A stretch of 64,000 nt of DNA from Bacillota bacterium (GCA_021828865.1 JAJZCW010000008.1:1-64000); one strand, 5' to 3'; counted from the stretch's first letter, positions 25,617 to 34,198 are shown. Notes: a model not told the origin generated them from the sequence alone. Numbers and translations: made by a program.

Positions 25617-26354
25617 TCAACCGATTTGCATCCGGTTCAATATGGAGTGATGAGCTTCCCATTCCAATCTGTCATCCAAATCGCCCAGATCGTCTGAATA
25701 CCCTCGGTAGCGAAGCGCATTCCGGATCAGATGATCAGCCAAGTGAGGATTTTTGGGCAATAAGGGTCCATGAATGTATGTACCAACAATGCCCTTATAC
25801 TGAACGCCTTCTTTCTGATCCGTCCCATTATTGCCAAACCCTTTTACCACTTTACCGAGTGGAGGATAATCGTGCATGGTTCTGCCGCCGTGATTTTCAA
25901 AGCCAACCAGCGTTCTCACCGCACCTTGTGCATTAGTGTTCCACTCAATAGCAATATTGCCAATCAGTCGATTTTTGCCCGCGTGGGTCGTCATATCAAT
26001 CAAGTGCAATCCAGGGACTTTCTCGCCGCTAGGAAGTTCATAAAACTCTCCGAGCAATTGGTATCCGCCACAAACCGCGAGTATGGGTAAGCCAAGATCA
26101 ATGGCACTTAAAAGATCTTGACGATAGGCTAAAAGCTCCTTCCCAACAATTGCCTGTTCCCGGTCTGATCCGCCGCCTAAAAGCACCAGATCCGCTTGAT
26201 CAAAATCAAGTTTCGTACCCAGCTTAACAGGTAATATTTTCACCTCAATGCCACGTTGCTTTGCCCTGGTAGAAAGCACCGAAAGATTTCCCTGATCTGC
26301 ATATAAATTTAATAACTCGGGAAACAAATGAACCAAACGCAAGGTTCTAGCCAT
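25617..26354 (-). CDS. gatD: Lipid II isoglutaminyl synthase, glutaminase subunit GatD
   Basis: This 245-residue class I-like glutamine amidotransferase supplies ammonia for converting D-Glu to D-isoGln in lipid II. The nucleophile cysteine lies in LAVCGGYQLLG and the histidine in GTYIHGPLLP; the N-terminus HLFPELLNLYADQGN is typical of GatD. It overlaps murT by 8 bases, which matches the stable MurT/GatD complex known in staphylococci and streptococci. The stop lies next to the terminator at 25557-25610. Confidence 0.92.
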   Translation of the reverse strand: MARTLRLVHLFPELLNLYADQGNLSVLSTRAKQRGIEVKILPVKLGTKLDFDQADLVLLGGGSDREQAIVGKELLAYRQDLLSAIDLGLPILAVCGGYQLLGEFYELPSGEKVPGLHLIDMTTHAGKNRLIGNIAIEWNTNAQGAVRTLVGFENHGGRTMHDYPPLGKVVKGFGNNGTDQKEGVQYKGIVGTYIHGPLLPKNPHLADHLIRNALRYRGYSDDLGDLDDRLEWEAHHSILNRMQIG

Positions 26355-27699
26355 TTGTCACACCCTTTCGCAGCAATTCGCTCAGTGGATGCAGTGCCGT
26401 ATAGGTCGATAGTATATAAACCGGTAACACATATCCCGATGTTTCCTCCACCAATTGCGACAGTTTGTCCAGCACGTTGATCTTGCTCCGATCAACTCCC
26501 GCATAAGCAAGCCTCAAGGCCATATCCAGTCCTCTTGTTCCTGTGCAGATCCATGTCTCACAAAAAGACCTGGGGAGAAATTCCTCGATATTGATATCCC
26601 ATAACCAGGACACATCTCGACCATCTGCATCATCATCATTAATAGCGAAACACAGCACTTTTTCCCCTGCATCTTCTTCCATCGCGCGAAGCACACTGTT
26701 CGCACCTGTGGGATTCTTGACGAGTGCCAATGTCCGCAAAGGAGTACCCACGAAAACCTGAAACCTTCCCGTAGGCGCCTCGTAATTCACGATCCCTTTT
26801 CGAATCGTAGCAGGCGACTTACCTAGTATCCTTGCTGCGCTGATTGCCGCGAGCAGGTTATATTGATTAAATATCCCTTTCACAGGAGAAGCGATCGCAT
26901 ATACTTGGTTATCTTTAGATACACTTTCTTCAACGAGCAACTGCTTGGTCGCCCCATCGTACTTTCCCCCAAAATCCGGTACAGGTCTTTGAAAATGACC
27001 ATTAGGACAGTGATACGCCCCAACCTGTCCATAAATAAAATAGTCATAGATCAGTTCCTCACCGCACAAGAGACAAAAAGCCCCGTCGCGGACATCCGCT
27101 CTTGCCGAAGTGACCTCTGGCACTTGAGTAAATCCATAATAATAAGTGAGTTCGGATCGACTGATGCCAAGTGACATAGCAAGTGGATCGTCGCCATTCG
27201 TGATCAGCGACGTCCCCGGATATTCCGTTCCCTCTTTCAATAAGTGCAGCGTCTCGTCCACTTCACCATAGCGATCCAGTTGGTCGCGCAGCACATTCGT
27301 CACGAGGATCACACTAGGATGATAAAAAGCGGTGATTTTGGGAAGTGTGGCCTCGTCTACTTCAAGCACCGCTTTTCTTATCCGCAACTTTCCAGATAAG
27401 GTGCTAGTGCTCATCATGGTCGCCAACAAACCTTGATGCAAATTAGCTCCTCCGCGATTAGTCAGCCACGATTCTTCTTCACTTAAAAAGGCATAGAGAA
27501 GCGCGGTGGTCGTCGTTTTGCCGTTGGTTCCTGTCACGATGACACCCTCAGTGAGTTGTGCCATAAGGTCCTGCAACAAATGAGGTGCCACTTTTCCAGC
27601 CACAAGCCCAGGGAGACTTGTCCCCGATCTTCCGCTTATTTTTAGAGCGAATTTCGTCGCCCTCCCCAACCACAGCCCTATCATTGAGCGAATACGCAC
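26347..27699 (-). CDS. murT: Lipid II isoglutaminyl synthase, ligase subunit MurT
   Basis: This 450-residue Mur-ligase-like protein has the P-loop VTGTNGKTTT, the zinc ribbon cysteines in CLLCGEELIYDY and YHCPNGH, and the C-terminal DUF1727 region. With GatD it amidates the D-Glu of lipid II using ATP and glutamine. The start GTG at 27699 follows AAGGAGTTAACTTT. It is third in a minus-strand run of SDR, small membrane protein, murT and gatD. Confidence 0.92.
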   Translation of the reverse strand: MRIRSMIGLWLGRATKFALKISGRSGTSLPGLVAGKVAPHLLQDLMAQLTEGVIVTGTNGKTTTTALLYAFLSEEESWLTNRGGANLHQGLLATMMSTSTLSGKLRIRKAVLEVDEATLPKITAFYHPSVILVTNVLRDQLDRYGEVDETLHLLKEGTEYPGTSLITNGDDPLAMSLGISRSELTYYYGFTQVPEVTSARADVRDGAFCLLCGEELIYDYFIYGQVGAYHCPNGHFQRPVPDFGGKYDGATKQLLVEESVSKDNQVYAIASPVKGIFNQYNLLAAISAARILGKSPATIRKGIVNYEAPTGRFQVFVGTPLRTLALVKNPTGANSVLRAMEEDAGEKVLCFAINDDDADGRDVSWLWDINIEEFLPRSFCETWICTGTRGLDMALRLAYAGVDRSKINVLDKLSQLVEETSGYVLPVYILSTYTALHPLSELLRKGVTNG

Positions 27700-27719
27700 A
27701 AAGTTAACTCCTTACCTGA

Positions 27720-28046
27720 TCAATACCATTGACTGATTCCCGCCGTAAAAAGCAGCACAATTGCCACCCATAAAGCGGCATACATCCATCCTCTTCTGCT
27801 TTTGCGCTTGATTTCCGCTTCTTCATCTGCACTGTAAAAAGTCCCGTCTTCAGCAGTCCCCCCGCCAAAGCGGGACATCATCAGCGCAACGACGATCCCA
27901 CCGATACCGATCAAAGCGGCTCTCTCATTGTAACCTGACAGTGTAAACGGTCCAAATAGCAACAACCATATGATCAGTATGAGGTTAATCGAAACGTAAA
28001 TCACCAAAAACCTCAAGAGAGCCAATTGCCAAGGCTTAAAACCCAT
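27720..28046 (-). CDS. Small membrane protein upstream of murT
   Basis: This protein of about 108 residues has two hydrophobic N-terminal segments (QLALLRFLVIYVSINLILIIWLLLF and LIGIGGIVVALMMS, roughly 6-32 and 45-60). A polar loop with SADEEAEIKRKSRR and a third segment near the C-terminus follow. I do not recognise a family. The start ATG at 28046 overlaps the end of the SDR gene by 11 bases and follows GGGATGGGAGTCT; murT starts 20 bases after its stop. The position suggests an accessory to lipid II modification, but this is only context. Confidence 0.6.
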   Translation of the reverse strand: MGFKPWQLALLRFLVIYVSINLILIIWLLLFGPFTLSGYNERAALIGIGGIVVALMMSRFGGGTAEDGTFYSADEEAEIKRKSRRGWMYAALWVAIVLLFTAGISQWY

Positions 28047-28806
28047 AGACTCCCATCCCACCATCCACAAACAAGGCTTGTCCCGTCATGTAACTAGAGG
28101 CATCAGAAGCTAAAAAAATAGCAGGCCCCACCAATTCTTCTACCTCACCGACACGCTTCATCGGAGTCCGTACTAGAATATCATTTAAATACGCAGGATC
28201 ATCAAGCAATTTTGCAGTAAGCGGAGTCCTGAAATACCACGGGCCAATGGCGTTGACACGAACACCTCTCGCAGCCCATTCCACCGCCAATACCCTTGTC
28301 ATGTGCAGTACACCCGCTTTAGCCGATGCATAGGCGACTCCCGTTCGCAATGCAACGTGCCCCCCAATTGAGGCGATATTGACGATACTGCCATTTCCCT
28401 GGTGAAGCATGAGTTGACCTACTGTCTGCGCCATAAAAAAAGCACCTTTCAGATCAGTATCGACCACTGTATCCCAATCTTCTTCGCTCACTTTTTCTGC
28501 AGGGACACGCACATTAACGCCCGCATTGTTGATGAGCACATCGATGTGCCCAAAAGAATCTGCTACAGTTTTTACAGCATCCTGCACCTGATCAGGTTTT
28601 CTGACATCGACCGCCACATGAATGACATGTCCTTTGCCGATTTGTTCCAGCGTACTTCTTGCAGCTTGCAGATCTATCTCGTTTCTCGCAGCAATTGCCA
28701 CCTCTGCTCCTGCTTCCAGAAACCCTTTCGCAATGGCATAGCCGATGCCTTTCGAAGCACCGGTCACCAGTACTTTTTTCCCTTCCACATTAAATAGATT
28801 CTCCAA
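28036..28806 (-). CDS. Short-chain dehydrogenase/reductase
   Basis: This 256-residue NAD(P)-dependent oxidoreductase has the motifs TGASKGIG, NNAGVN, the serine in NIASIGG and the YASAKAG active site, and the end SYMTGQALFVDGG. It resembles gluconate 5-dehydrogenase and other sugar or alcohol dehydrogenases. The substrate is unknown. TTG at 28806 with GGAAGGAGATACGAC ahead of it is a better start than the frame opening at 28845. It is the first gene of the run leading to murT/gatD. Confidence 0.82.
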   Translation of the reverse strand: MENLFNVEGKKVLVTGASKGIGYAIAKGFLEAGAEVAIAARNEIDLQAARSTLEQIGKGHVIHVAVDVRKPDQVQDAVKTVADSFGHIDVLINNAGVNVRVPAEKVSEEDWDTVVDTDLKGAFFMAQTVGQLMLHQGNGSIVNIASIGGHVALRTGVAYASAKAGVLHMTRVLAVEWAARGVRVNAIGPWYFRTPLTAKLLDDPAYLNDILVRTPMKRVGEVEELVGPAIFLASDASSYMTGQALFVDGGMGVYGF

Positions 28807-28890
28807 GTCGTATCTCCTTCCTGATTCACCAAAAAAACTGTTCATCGTCTATACTAAGTATAACGTTCATCGCAATAAAGGAGGAAATCA

Positions 28891-29628
28891 ATGAATCGTT
28901 TTATGCGCACCGAATTATTGCTCGGACATGATGCCATGGAAAAGTTGCAACAGGCAAGTATTGCCGTCTTTGGTCTCGGCGGTGTGGGATCGTTTACAGC
29001 GGAAGCACTTGCTCGCGCAGGTATTGGCCGTCTGCTTCTGATTGACAAAGATGTAGTGGATGTCACCAACATCAATCGCCAACTAATTGCGCTAGAAGGA
29101 ACGATTGGGCAGGCAAAAGTAGACGTGATGGCTGAACGCATCCAACAGATTAATCCAAAATGTCAAGTCATCCGCAAGAAAATGTTCTTTGAGGAGTCAA
29201 GCGTAAATGAAGTGTTCGCAGAGCATTTGGATTATATTGCCGATGCGATAGACACCATCAGTTCGAAACTTTTGCTCGTCCTTGAAGCCAATTCCCGTGG
29301 CATCCCCATTATTTCCAGCATGGGAGCCGCAAACAAACTGGATCCGACAAAATTTGAAATCCTCGATCTGTTTGAAACAAGCGTGGACCCAATTGCAAAA
29401 GTGATGAGACGGGAATTAAAAAAACACGGATTTTCCGGACCGCTTCCCGTAGTCTGCTCAACCGAAATACCATTAACCCCCATGCACCGTTATGAACAAG
29501 TAGTGCAGGACTCGGATCAAGCTACTTCCCGCAAAATAGCAACACCACCAGCCAGTGTCGCCTTTGTTCCACCTGTCGCCGGTCTGATTCTGGCGAGCTA
29601 TATCGTAAGACAACTTGTTAATCGTTAG
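28891..29628 (+). CDS. tcdA: tRNA threonylcarbamoyladenosine dehydratase
   Basis: This 245-residue ThiF/E1-like enzyme converts t6A to cyclic ct6A at position 37 of ANN-decoding tRNAs, using ATP. Motifs are FGLGGVGSFTAEALARAGIG (nucleotide binding), DKDVVDVTNINRQL and the MGAANKLDPTKFE region. The ATG follows AAAGGAGGAAATC. It is convergent with the pseudouridine synthase gene, with 4 bases of overlap. Confidence 0.9.
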   Translation: MNRFMRTELLLGHDAMEKLQQASIAVFGLGGVGSFTAEALARAGIGRLLLIDKDVVDVTNINRQLIALEGTIGQAKVDVMAERIQQINPKCQVIRKKMFFEESSVNEVFAEHLDYIADAIDTISSKLLLVLEANSRGIPIISSMGAANKLDPTKFEILDLFETSVDPIAKVMRRELKKHGFSGPLPVVCSTEIPLTPMHRYEQVVQDSDQATSRKIATPPASVAFVPPVAGLILASYIVRQLVNR

Positions 29629-30596
29629 TCTCTTGGCAAGTAACTCATCAGATTAGCGTGTTTTAATGCTTGTATAAACAGTTGAGGAGGCGCAGCCAAC
29701 CATTTCTCGCCACTTGGAAGCGTCAGTGAATAGGCGTGCAGCAGCTGATAGTTGGCTCCAAGCCCAGCTTTGCCTCCGTATTTGATGTCACCAACCAGTG
29801 GATGTCCTACGCTTTCCAAGTGTGCTCTCAACTGGTGAGTCCTTCCGCTGATGAGATCAAGCCGCACCAATGCATAGATGGGCGTGCTGCCTAGCACCTG
29901 ATACCTGGTGTGCGCACTAACGCCCTCATCAGCCTTATTGACTTTCATATGCACGGTGCCACTTGGTTTGTTCTCTTTCACCAGGTGCAACTTGATGTCT
30001 CCTTCTCCTTCCCATTCCCCCCAAACAATCCCCAAATAGGTTTTTTTCACATTTCTATCACGCACTGCTGCTGTTAATGAACGAAGGGCTGTCTGGTCTT
30101 TTCCAAATAGGACAATCCCGGACGTATTTCGGTCCAGTCTGTTAACCGGTGCAGGCAAGAAGGCACGAGTTTCGCTAATTTCTCCTTTGTGGTACAAGTA
30201 GGCGAGCACGCGATTCACCAGTGTATCCTTTTGCTCTTTTGTATCAGGATGGGTCAATAACCCTGCAGGTTTATTGACCACTAGAATCGATTTGTCTTCG
30301 AATATGATATCAATCGCCGTAGATATTCCCGAGTACTTTGGCTGCTCTTTTTTCAGGTCCTGATAATCATCGCTAGACATAAATATCAGCAATTGATCCC
30401 CAGCATTCAATGGTGAATCCATTTTGCCTTTTTTGCCATTTACTTTTACCCGTCCGACCCTAATCATTTTATAAATGCCGCTCAGCGGCATCCCAGGAAG
30501 TGCTTGGCGCAAATACCGATGCAGCTTTTTACCGCTATCTTCTCGGGGAATGACGAGTTCAACCTTACGATTAGCCAGCTTGTCATTCCTCCCCAT
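29625..30596 (-). CDS. RluA-family pseudouridine synthase
   Basis: This protein of about 323 residues turns uridines of rRNA or tRNA into pseudouridine. An S4-like N-terminal domain (about 12-78) precedes the catalytic domain, with the key aspartate in VNRLDRNTSG and the RTHQLRAHL and GDIKYGG motifs. It is most like RluC/RluD or RluA; the target position is not decidable. The start is unclear. ATG at 30596 has no good ribosome site, whereas GGGGAGG inside the end of ymfH sits 9 bases before an in-frame CTG at 30578. Confidence 0.85.
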   Translation of the reverse strand: MGRNDKLANRKVELVIPREDSGKKLHRYLRQALPGMPLSGIYKMIRVGRVKVNGKKGKMDSPLNAGDQLLIFMSSDDYQDLKKEQPKYSGISTAIDIIFEDKSILVVNKPAGLLTHPDTKEQKDTLVNRVLAYLYHKGEISETRAFLPAPVNRLDRNTSGIVLFGKDQTALRSLTAAVRDRNVKKTYLGIVWGEWEGEGDIKLHLVKENKPSGTVHMKVNKADEGVSAHTRYQVLGSTPIYALVRLDLISGRTHQLRAHLESVGHPLVGDIKYGGKAGLGANYQLLHAYSLTLPSGEKWLAAPPQLFIQALKHANLMSYLPRD

Positions 30597-31887
30597 CAAG
30601 TTGCTGTACTAGAGAAATCGCAAACTGTTCATCTTGTAGATGTTTCTTTAAAACCTCATTCACTTCAGCCAGTTCGATTTGTTCCAGTACATCGATCGTA
30701 TCAAAAATATCAATTCCGCGAAGTTTTTGGGTGGTAAACACATGCGCCACGCCTTGTGGAGAATCAAGCAACGACACAAACCGGCCGATCGCTTTGCGCT
30801 TTGCTCGTAAAAAATCGTCCTGATGAAGCCCTTTTTTCGCTGTTTGTGCAAGCGCTGTTTGCACTCGTTTCACCAAATCCAGTGGTTTTTTTGAATTCCC
30901 CCCCAAAATAGAATGACCATAATACTCGGTCATTTCGTATTCGACGCTGAACCCCTGATCGGTTAACCCCTCTTCAATCAATTCATGAAACAATCTGGCA
31001 CCGCGACCAAGCAGTGCATCCATCCATAATTCCATGGCCGCTTCATGACGATTCCTTGTCATCGGGTCAGCACTGCCATCCACTTCTTTATAACCAAAGA
31101 GCACTCTCGGTTGGGCAATGACCAGTTCCGATTCCACCCTTGCTTCGATTGCTCGTCTTGGCAATTCAGGATAAAACCTTTGAATCACCTGTCGCTTTTT
31201 AAATGCTTTTGCTTCCTGATTGCGTTGAACCAATTCCAACATTGCCTCAGGATCAACAGGCCCCACCATAAACAAAATCATATTGGACGGGTGATAAAAG
31301 GTACGGTAACAGTCATAAAGGTCTTCTTTTGTGATTCGCGAGATCGACTCTACCGTCCCTGCAATATCTGTTGCAGCGGGATGATCACCGTAAAACCCTT
31401 TTAGCAACCCAAAATAGGAGCGCCAGTTAGGGGTATCTTCGTACATCTTGATTTCCTGCGCAATAATCCCTTTTTCCTTATCGACGTTTTGATCAGTAAA
31501 ATAAGGATTTTGTACAAAATCGAGCAGTATCGTCAAATTCTCCTCGACATGACTGGTCGATGAAAACAAATAGGTGGTGCTGTCAAATGTGGTAAATGCA
31601 TTTGCCTGAGCGCCGAATTTCGCAAATTTATTAAATACATCGCCGTCTTCTTCTTCAAACATCTTATGTTCGAGAAAATGCGCGATCCCATCCGGTACCT
31701 TAATCCGTTTCCCAGTCATCGCGCTGACAAACTCGCTGTCAAGTGATCCGTACTTGGTAATGAAAGTAGCGTACGTTTGACGAAATTCCGGTTTTGGGAG
31801 GATGAATACTTGTAATCCGTTGGCCATCTCCGCTTCAAAGAGTGTTTCACGCAAACGATCTGATCGCTTTTCTGCAAGTTTTGTCAC
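30583..31887 (-). CDS. ymfH: M16 zinc peptidase, active-type subunit (YmfH-like)
   Basis: This 434-residue M16 metallopeptidase has the inverted zinc motif HFLEH (H70-x2-E73-H74) followed by the downstream glutamate region, so it should be catalytically able. It forms the expected pair with the upstream ymfF protein, which lacks this motif. M16 pairs degrade small peptides or process membrane-bound or secreted ones, and in many Bacilli lie near recA or ftsK genes; that context is not seen here. Translation is coupled to ymfF by a 4-base overlap, and the start is GTG at 31887. Confidence 0.88.
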   Translation of the reverse strand: MTKLAEKRSDRLRETLFEAEMANGLQVFILPKPEFRQTYATFITKYGSLDSEFVSAMTGKRIKVPDGIAHFLEHKMFEEEDGDVFNKFAKFGAQANAFTTFDSTTYLFSSTSHVEENLTILLDFVQNPYFTDQNVDKEKGIIAQEIKMYEDTPNWRSYFGLLKGFYGDHPAATDIAGTVESISRITKEDLYDCYRTFYHPSNMILFMVGPVDPEAMLELVQRNQEAKAFKKRQVIQRFYPELPRRAIEARVESELVIAQPRVLFGYKEVDGSADPMTRNRHEAAMELWMDALLGRGARLFHELIEEGLTDQGFSVEYEMTEYYGHSILGGNSKKPLDLVKRVQTALAQTAKKGLHQDDFLRAKRKAIGRFVSLLDSPQGVAHVFTTQKLRGIDIFDTIDVLEQIELAEVNEVLKKHLQDEQFAISLVQQLDGEE

Positions 31888-33185
31888 TTTGCCTCTCCCC
31901 CTTTGCTTTTGAGAAAATACACGGTGTCCAGATGCACTCGTTCAGCCACCCGAACCACAGCAGATTTGTCGACTCTATCGATTGCATTAATCAATTCTTG
32001 CACGGACCAAGCCCTCCCTGTATAGCGAGCGTACATTTGCAACGCTGCACCAGTCAAAGGAGGGTCATCGGATTGCCTGTACTGATTGATCAATCCGACT
32101 TTGGTAAATTCGATTTCATCGTCTGAAAGTTGTCCGTGTAGCATATCCTCCATTTGCTGTTTGATCACTGCAAGTGCCTCTTCATAGCGTTCAGAATCAA
32201 TTCCTGCATAAACAAATACATAGCCTTTCAGGCCCTCTAGTCTGCTTGAAGCATAATAAGCTAGGCTGGCTTTTTCCCTGACATTGAGAAATAGCTTAGA
32301 ATGAGGAAACCCTCCTAATATGCCGTTGTACACAAGGAGCGCCGGGTAATCGTCCGATGCGTAATTGATCCCTGTGCGAAGACCAAGATTGAGTTTGCCC
32401 TGATTGATGTCCATTTCTTCAATGAGTTGCTTTGCTTCAGTGGGGGCTGACTGATGAGCGATGTGCAGGGGAAGCCTAGGGTCATCATTGGACTGGTAAA
32501 GGTCCTTGTACTTGCCAAACACATGCTCTACCGAAGACTTTACGCTTTTAATTCCCACATTCCCCACGATATAAATGTGAAATTGACGGTGCTGAACAAT
32601 ATGCAAATACTCTTGTAAAAGAGTATTTGCATCGAGACCATCCAAATCGTCAGCGTAACCCAGTCTAGGGATCCCATAGGGCTCTCCCTCGGCCATGATT
32701 TCCAAACATTTCTCTGCTGCATAACTCATTTTGTCATTAATCAAATTCAGGATTTTTTGCCTGTGTAGCATTCGTTCGATGTCAAAAGCTCGGTTGGAAA
32801 AACCCTCCCCTTCTTGTAATGGATCAAAAATCATCTCCGCAAAAAGCTCTAGAGCTTCTTCAAATAACCCTGGCTCACCGATGATTTGTTCATCAGGTAC
32901 TTGCAAAATATATTCAAAAGTTTGAACATCACCGTGTTTTCCTGTTCTTGCATGCATGTTGGCGCCATAGAGTTCCTCAATCGCTCTCATCAACAAATCT
33001 GGTGCGGGATTGCTTGCCGTACCATGCAGCAAAAGGGCTGGCATCATTGCGTTTTTGGTCACTGTACGTTTATCAAGCGGCAAGTCGATCACCGCATAAA
33101 CCGTCGTTGTTTTGTATTTATTGGTTGCTTTTACTTGTGCGTCTATTCCGTTCTCAAAAAGTGATACCCATTCGTTATCCAACAT
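31884..33185 (-). CDS. ymfF: M16 peptidase-like inactive partner (YmfF-like)
   Basis: This 433-residue M16-fold protein lacks the HxxEH zinc site: the equivalent position reads LLHGTASNPAPDLL. It is therefore the non-catalytic partner of the following ymfH, with which it probably forms a heterodimer chamber. The ATG at 33185 follows GGAGGAAGTT. It contains a perfect hairpin at 32601-32632 within its coding part. Confidence 0.86.
   Translation of the reverse strand: MLDNEWVSLFENGIDAQVKATNKYKTTTVYAVIDLPLDKRTVTKNAMMPALLLHGTASNPAPDLLMRAIEELYGANMHARTGKHGDVQTFEYILQVPDEQIIGEPGLFEEALELFAEMIFDPLQEGEGFSNRAFDIERMLHRQKILNLINDKMSYAAEKCLEIMAEGEPYGIPRLGYADDLDGLDANTLLQEYLHIVQHRQFHIYIVGNVGIKSVKSSVEHVFGKYKDLYQSNDDPRLPLHIAHQSAPTEAKQLIEEMDINQGKLNLGLRTGINYASDDYPALLVYNGILGGFPHSKLFLNVREKASLAYYASSRLEGLKGYVFVYAGIDSERYEEALAVIKQQMEDMLHGQLSDDEIEFTKVGLINQYRQSDDPPLTGAALQMYARYTGRAWSVQELINAIDRVDKSAVVRVAERVHLDTVYFLKSKGGEAK
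32601..32632. repeat. Perfect 14-base hairpin inside ymfF
   Basis: ATGCAAATACTCTT (32601-32614) and its exact reverse complement (32619-32632) surround the loop GTAA. This is a 32-base perfect stem-loop in a coding region, read as DANTLLQEYLH on the minus strand. No T run follows. It could form a stable mRNA hairpin or be a protein-binding site; the function is unknown. Confidence 0.85.
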
Positions 33186-33259
33186 TAACTTCCTCCATCA
33201 CAAGTGATTGCCTACTCATTATCATACGCTTATTTTACATGTTGCCTGCAAAGTAATTC

Positions 33260-33295
33260 AAAAAAACCCAAACCTCATACTCATCGAGATTTGGG
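33260..33295 (-). terminator. Rho-independent terminator after the small zinc-motif gene
   Basis: On the minus strand CCCAAATCTC (33286-33295) pairs with GAGGTTTGGG (33267-33276, one G-U pair) across a 9-base loop and is followed by seven T. It lies 32 bases past the stop of the gene at 33328-33588 and just upstream of ymfF. Confidence 0.85.
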
Positions 33296-33327
33296 GGAAG
33301 TTATAGACAGTTAGTCAGTAGATGGCG

Positions 33328-33588
33328 TCATGAGCGTTTGATCTGATTTCTCACTGCGCCTTGTGCCACCTCAAAATCCATTCTGGTAATAACTTGTGAA
33401 GAACGTATCCATTGTTGAATTTCCCTCTTCATTGCTGGTGTCACGTATTTGGGCACACCAAATCGACCAATGAGATCATTACGGGACATCTGATGGCGGC
33501 TTTGACAATGATTGTTTGTCAATGCTTCCATTAGCTCACCACAGATCGGACATTGAAACACGGACACCCATCCCTTCGACGTTGGCAT
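33328..33588 (-). CDS. Small putative zinc-binding protein
   Basis: This 86-residue protein has the pattern CPICGELMEALTNNHCQSRHQMS: two cysteines spaced as in a zinc knuckle, then a further Cys and His. That fits a C2-C-H zinc site, such as a small nucleic-acid binding module. I do not recognise a named family. The start is uncertain: ATG at 33588 lacks a clear ribosome site, and an internal GTG just before the CPIC motif is possible. It lies behind its own terminator, so it is separate from ymfF. Confidence 0.5.
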   Translation of the reverse strand: MPTSKGWVSVFQCPICGELMEALTNNHCQSRHQMSRNDLIGRFGVPKYVTPAMKREIQQWIRSSQVITRMDFEVAQGAVRNQIKRS

Positions 33589-33693
33589 GTCACATGCAAT
33601 TCCACCTGTTAGCGCCTCTAGGATGTAATGGAAATTTCCTTTTCAGTTTACCCCAACGCTAAATCCCCTGCAAGTTAAGGACACATTTGTGTC

Positions 33694-33738
33694 TATCTTG
33701 TCAAGATAGTTGAAGAAAAGATGGGTGTATTATATGAT
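33694..33738 (+). promoter_or_regulatory. Ferredoxin gene promoter with adjacent palindrome
   Basis: TTGAAG (33710-33715) and TATGAT (33733-33738) have 17 bases between them. Directly upstream, TATCTTG-T-CAAGATA (33694-33708) is a perfect 7-base inverted repeat ending one base before the -35 box. This placing fits an operator or activator site. The binding factor is not known. Confidence 0.6.
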
Positions 33739-33772
33739 GAATACGAAAGTAAAAGTAGAGGAGTGATTTTTC

Positions 33773-34009
33773 TTGGCATTCGTGATTACATCACCTTGCA
33801 TCAATGAAAAAGCAGCCGATTGCGTGGAAACATGCCCGGTTGACGCTATCCACGATGGTGGAGATCAATTTTTTATCGACCCAGATACCTGCATTGACTG
33901 CGGTGCCTGCGAAGCTGTGTGCCCAGTTTCTGCTATTTTCCAAGAAGATTTTGTGCCTGATTCTGAAAAATCATTCATTGAAAAGAACCGTAATTTCTTC
34001 AAGTCTTAA
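33773..34009 (+). CDS. 7Fe-type ferredoxin ([3Fe-4S][4Fe-4S])
   Basis: This 78-residue electron carrier has cysteines at 9, 17, 21 and 40, 43, 46, 50 (spacing C-x7-C-x3-C, then C-x2-C-x2-C-x3-C), the arrangement of the Thermus/Bacillus-type seven-iron ferredoxin with one 3Fe-4S and one 4Fe-4S cluster. TTG at 33773 follows AGAGGAGTGATTTTTC. It is a candidate partner for the two 2-oxoacid:ferredoxin oxidoreductases, which have no ferredoxin subunit of their own. A promoter with a palindrome lies upstream. Confidence 0.9.
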   Translation: MAFVITSPCINEKAADCVETCPVDAIHDGGDQFFIDPDTCIDCGACEAVCPVSAIFQEDFVPDSEKSFIEKNRNFFKS

Positions 34010-34058
34010 TCTTTTGTAACGTCATACACCATAAGGTGCCAAACGAAGATGGGACAAC

Positions 34059-34091
34059 CTGATCGATCCGACACCCTGACGAATCGATCAG
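34059..34091. repeat. Inverted repeat in the ferredoxin-MFS intergenic region
   Basis: CTGATCGAT (34059-34067) and ATCGATCAG (34083-34091) are exact inverted repeats with a 15-base spacer. The flanking GGGACAA and GTCTGCCCC extend the pairing only partly, and no T run follows closely. It may be a weak terminator for either convergent gene. Confidence 0.45.
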
Positions 34092-34198
34092 TCTGCCCCA
34101 CTAATGGATGGCTCCTTTTTGGATTTAAATTCAACTTTTCTGATCACATAGGCTGTGATAATAAAGCTTAATCCGATCAAACTGTATAAACTGATCAC

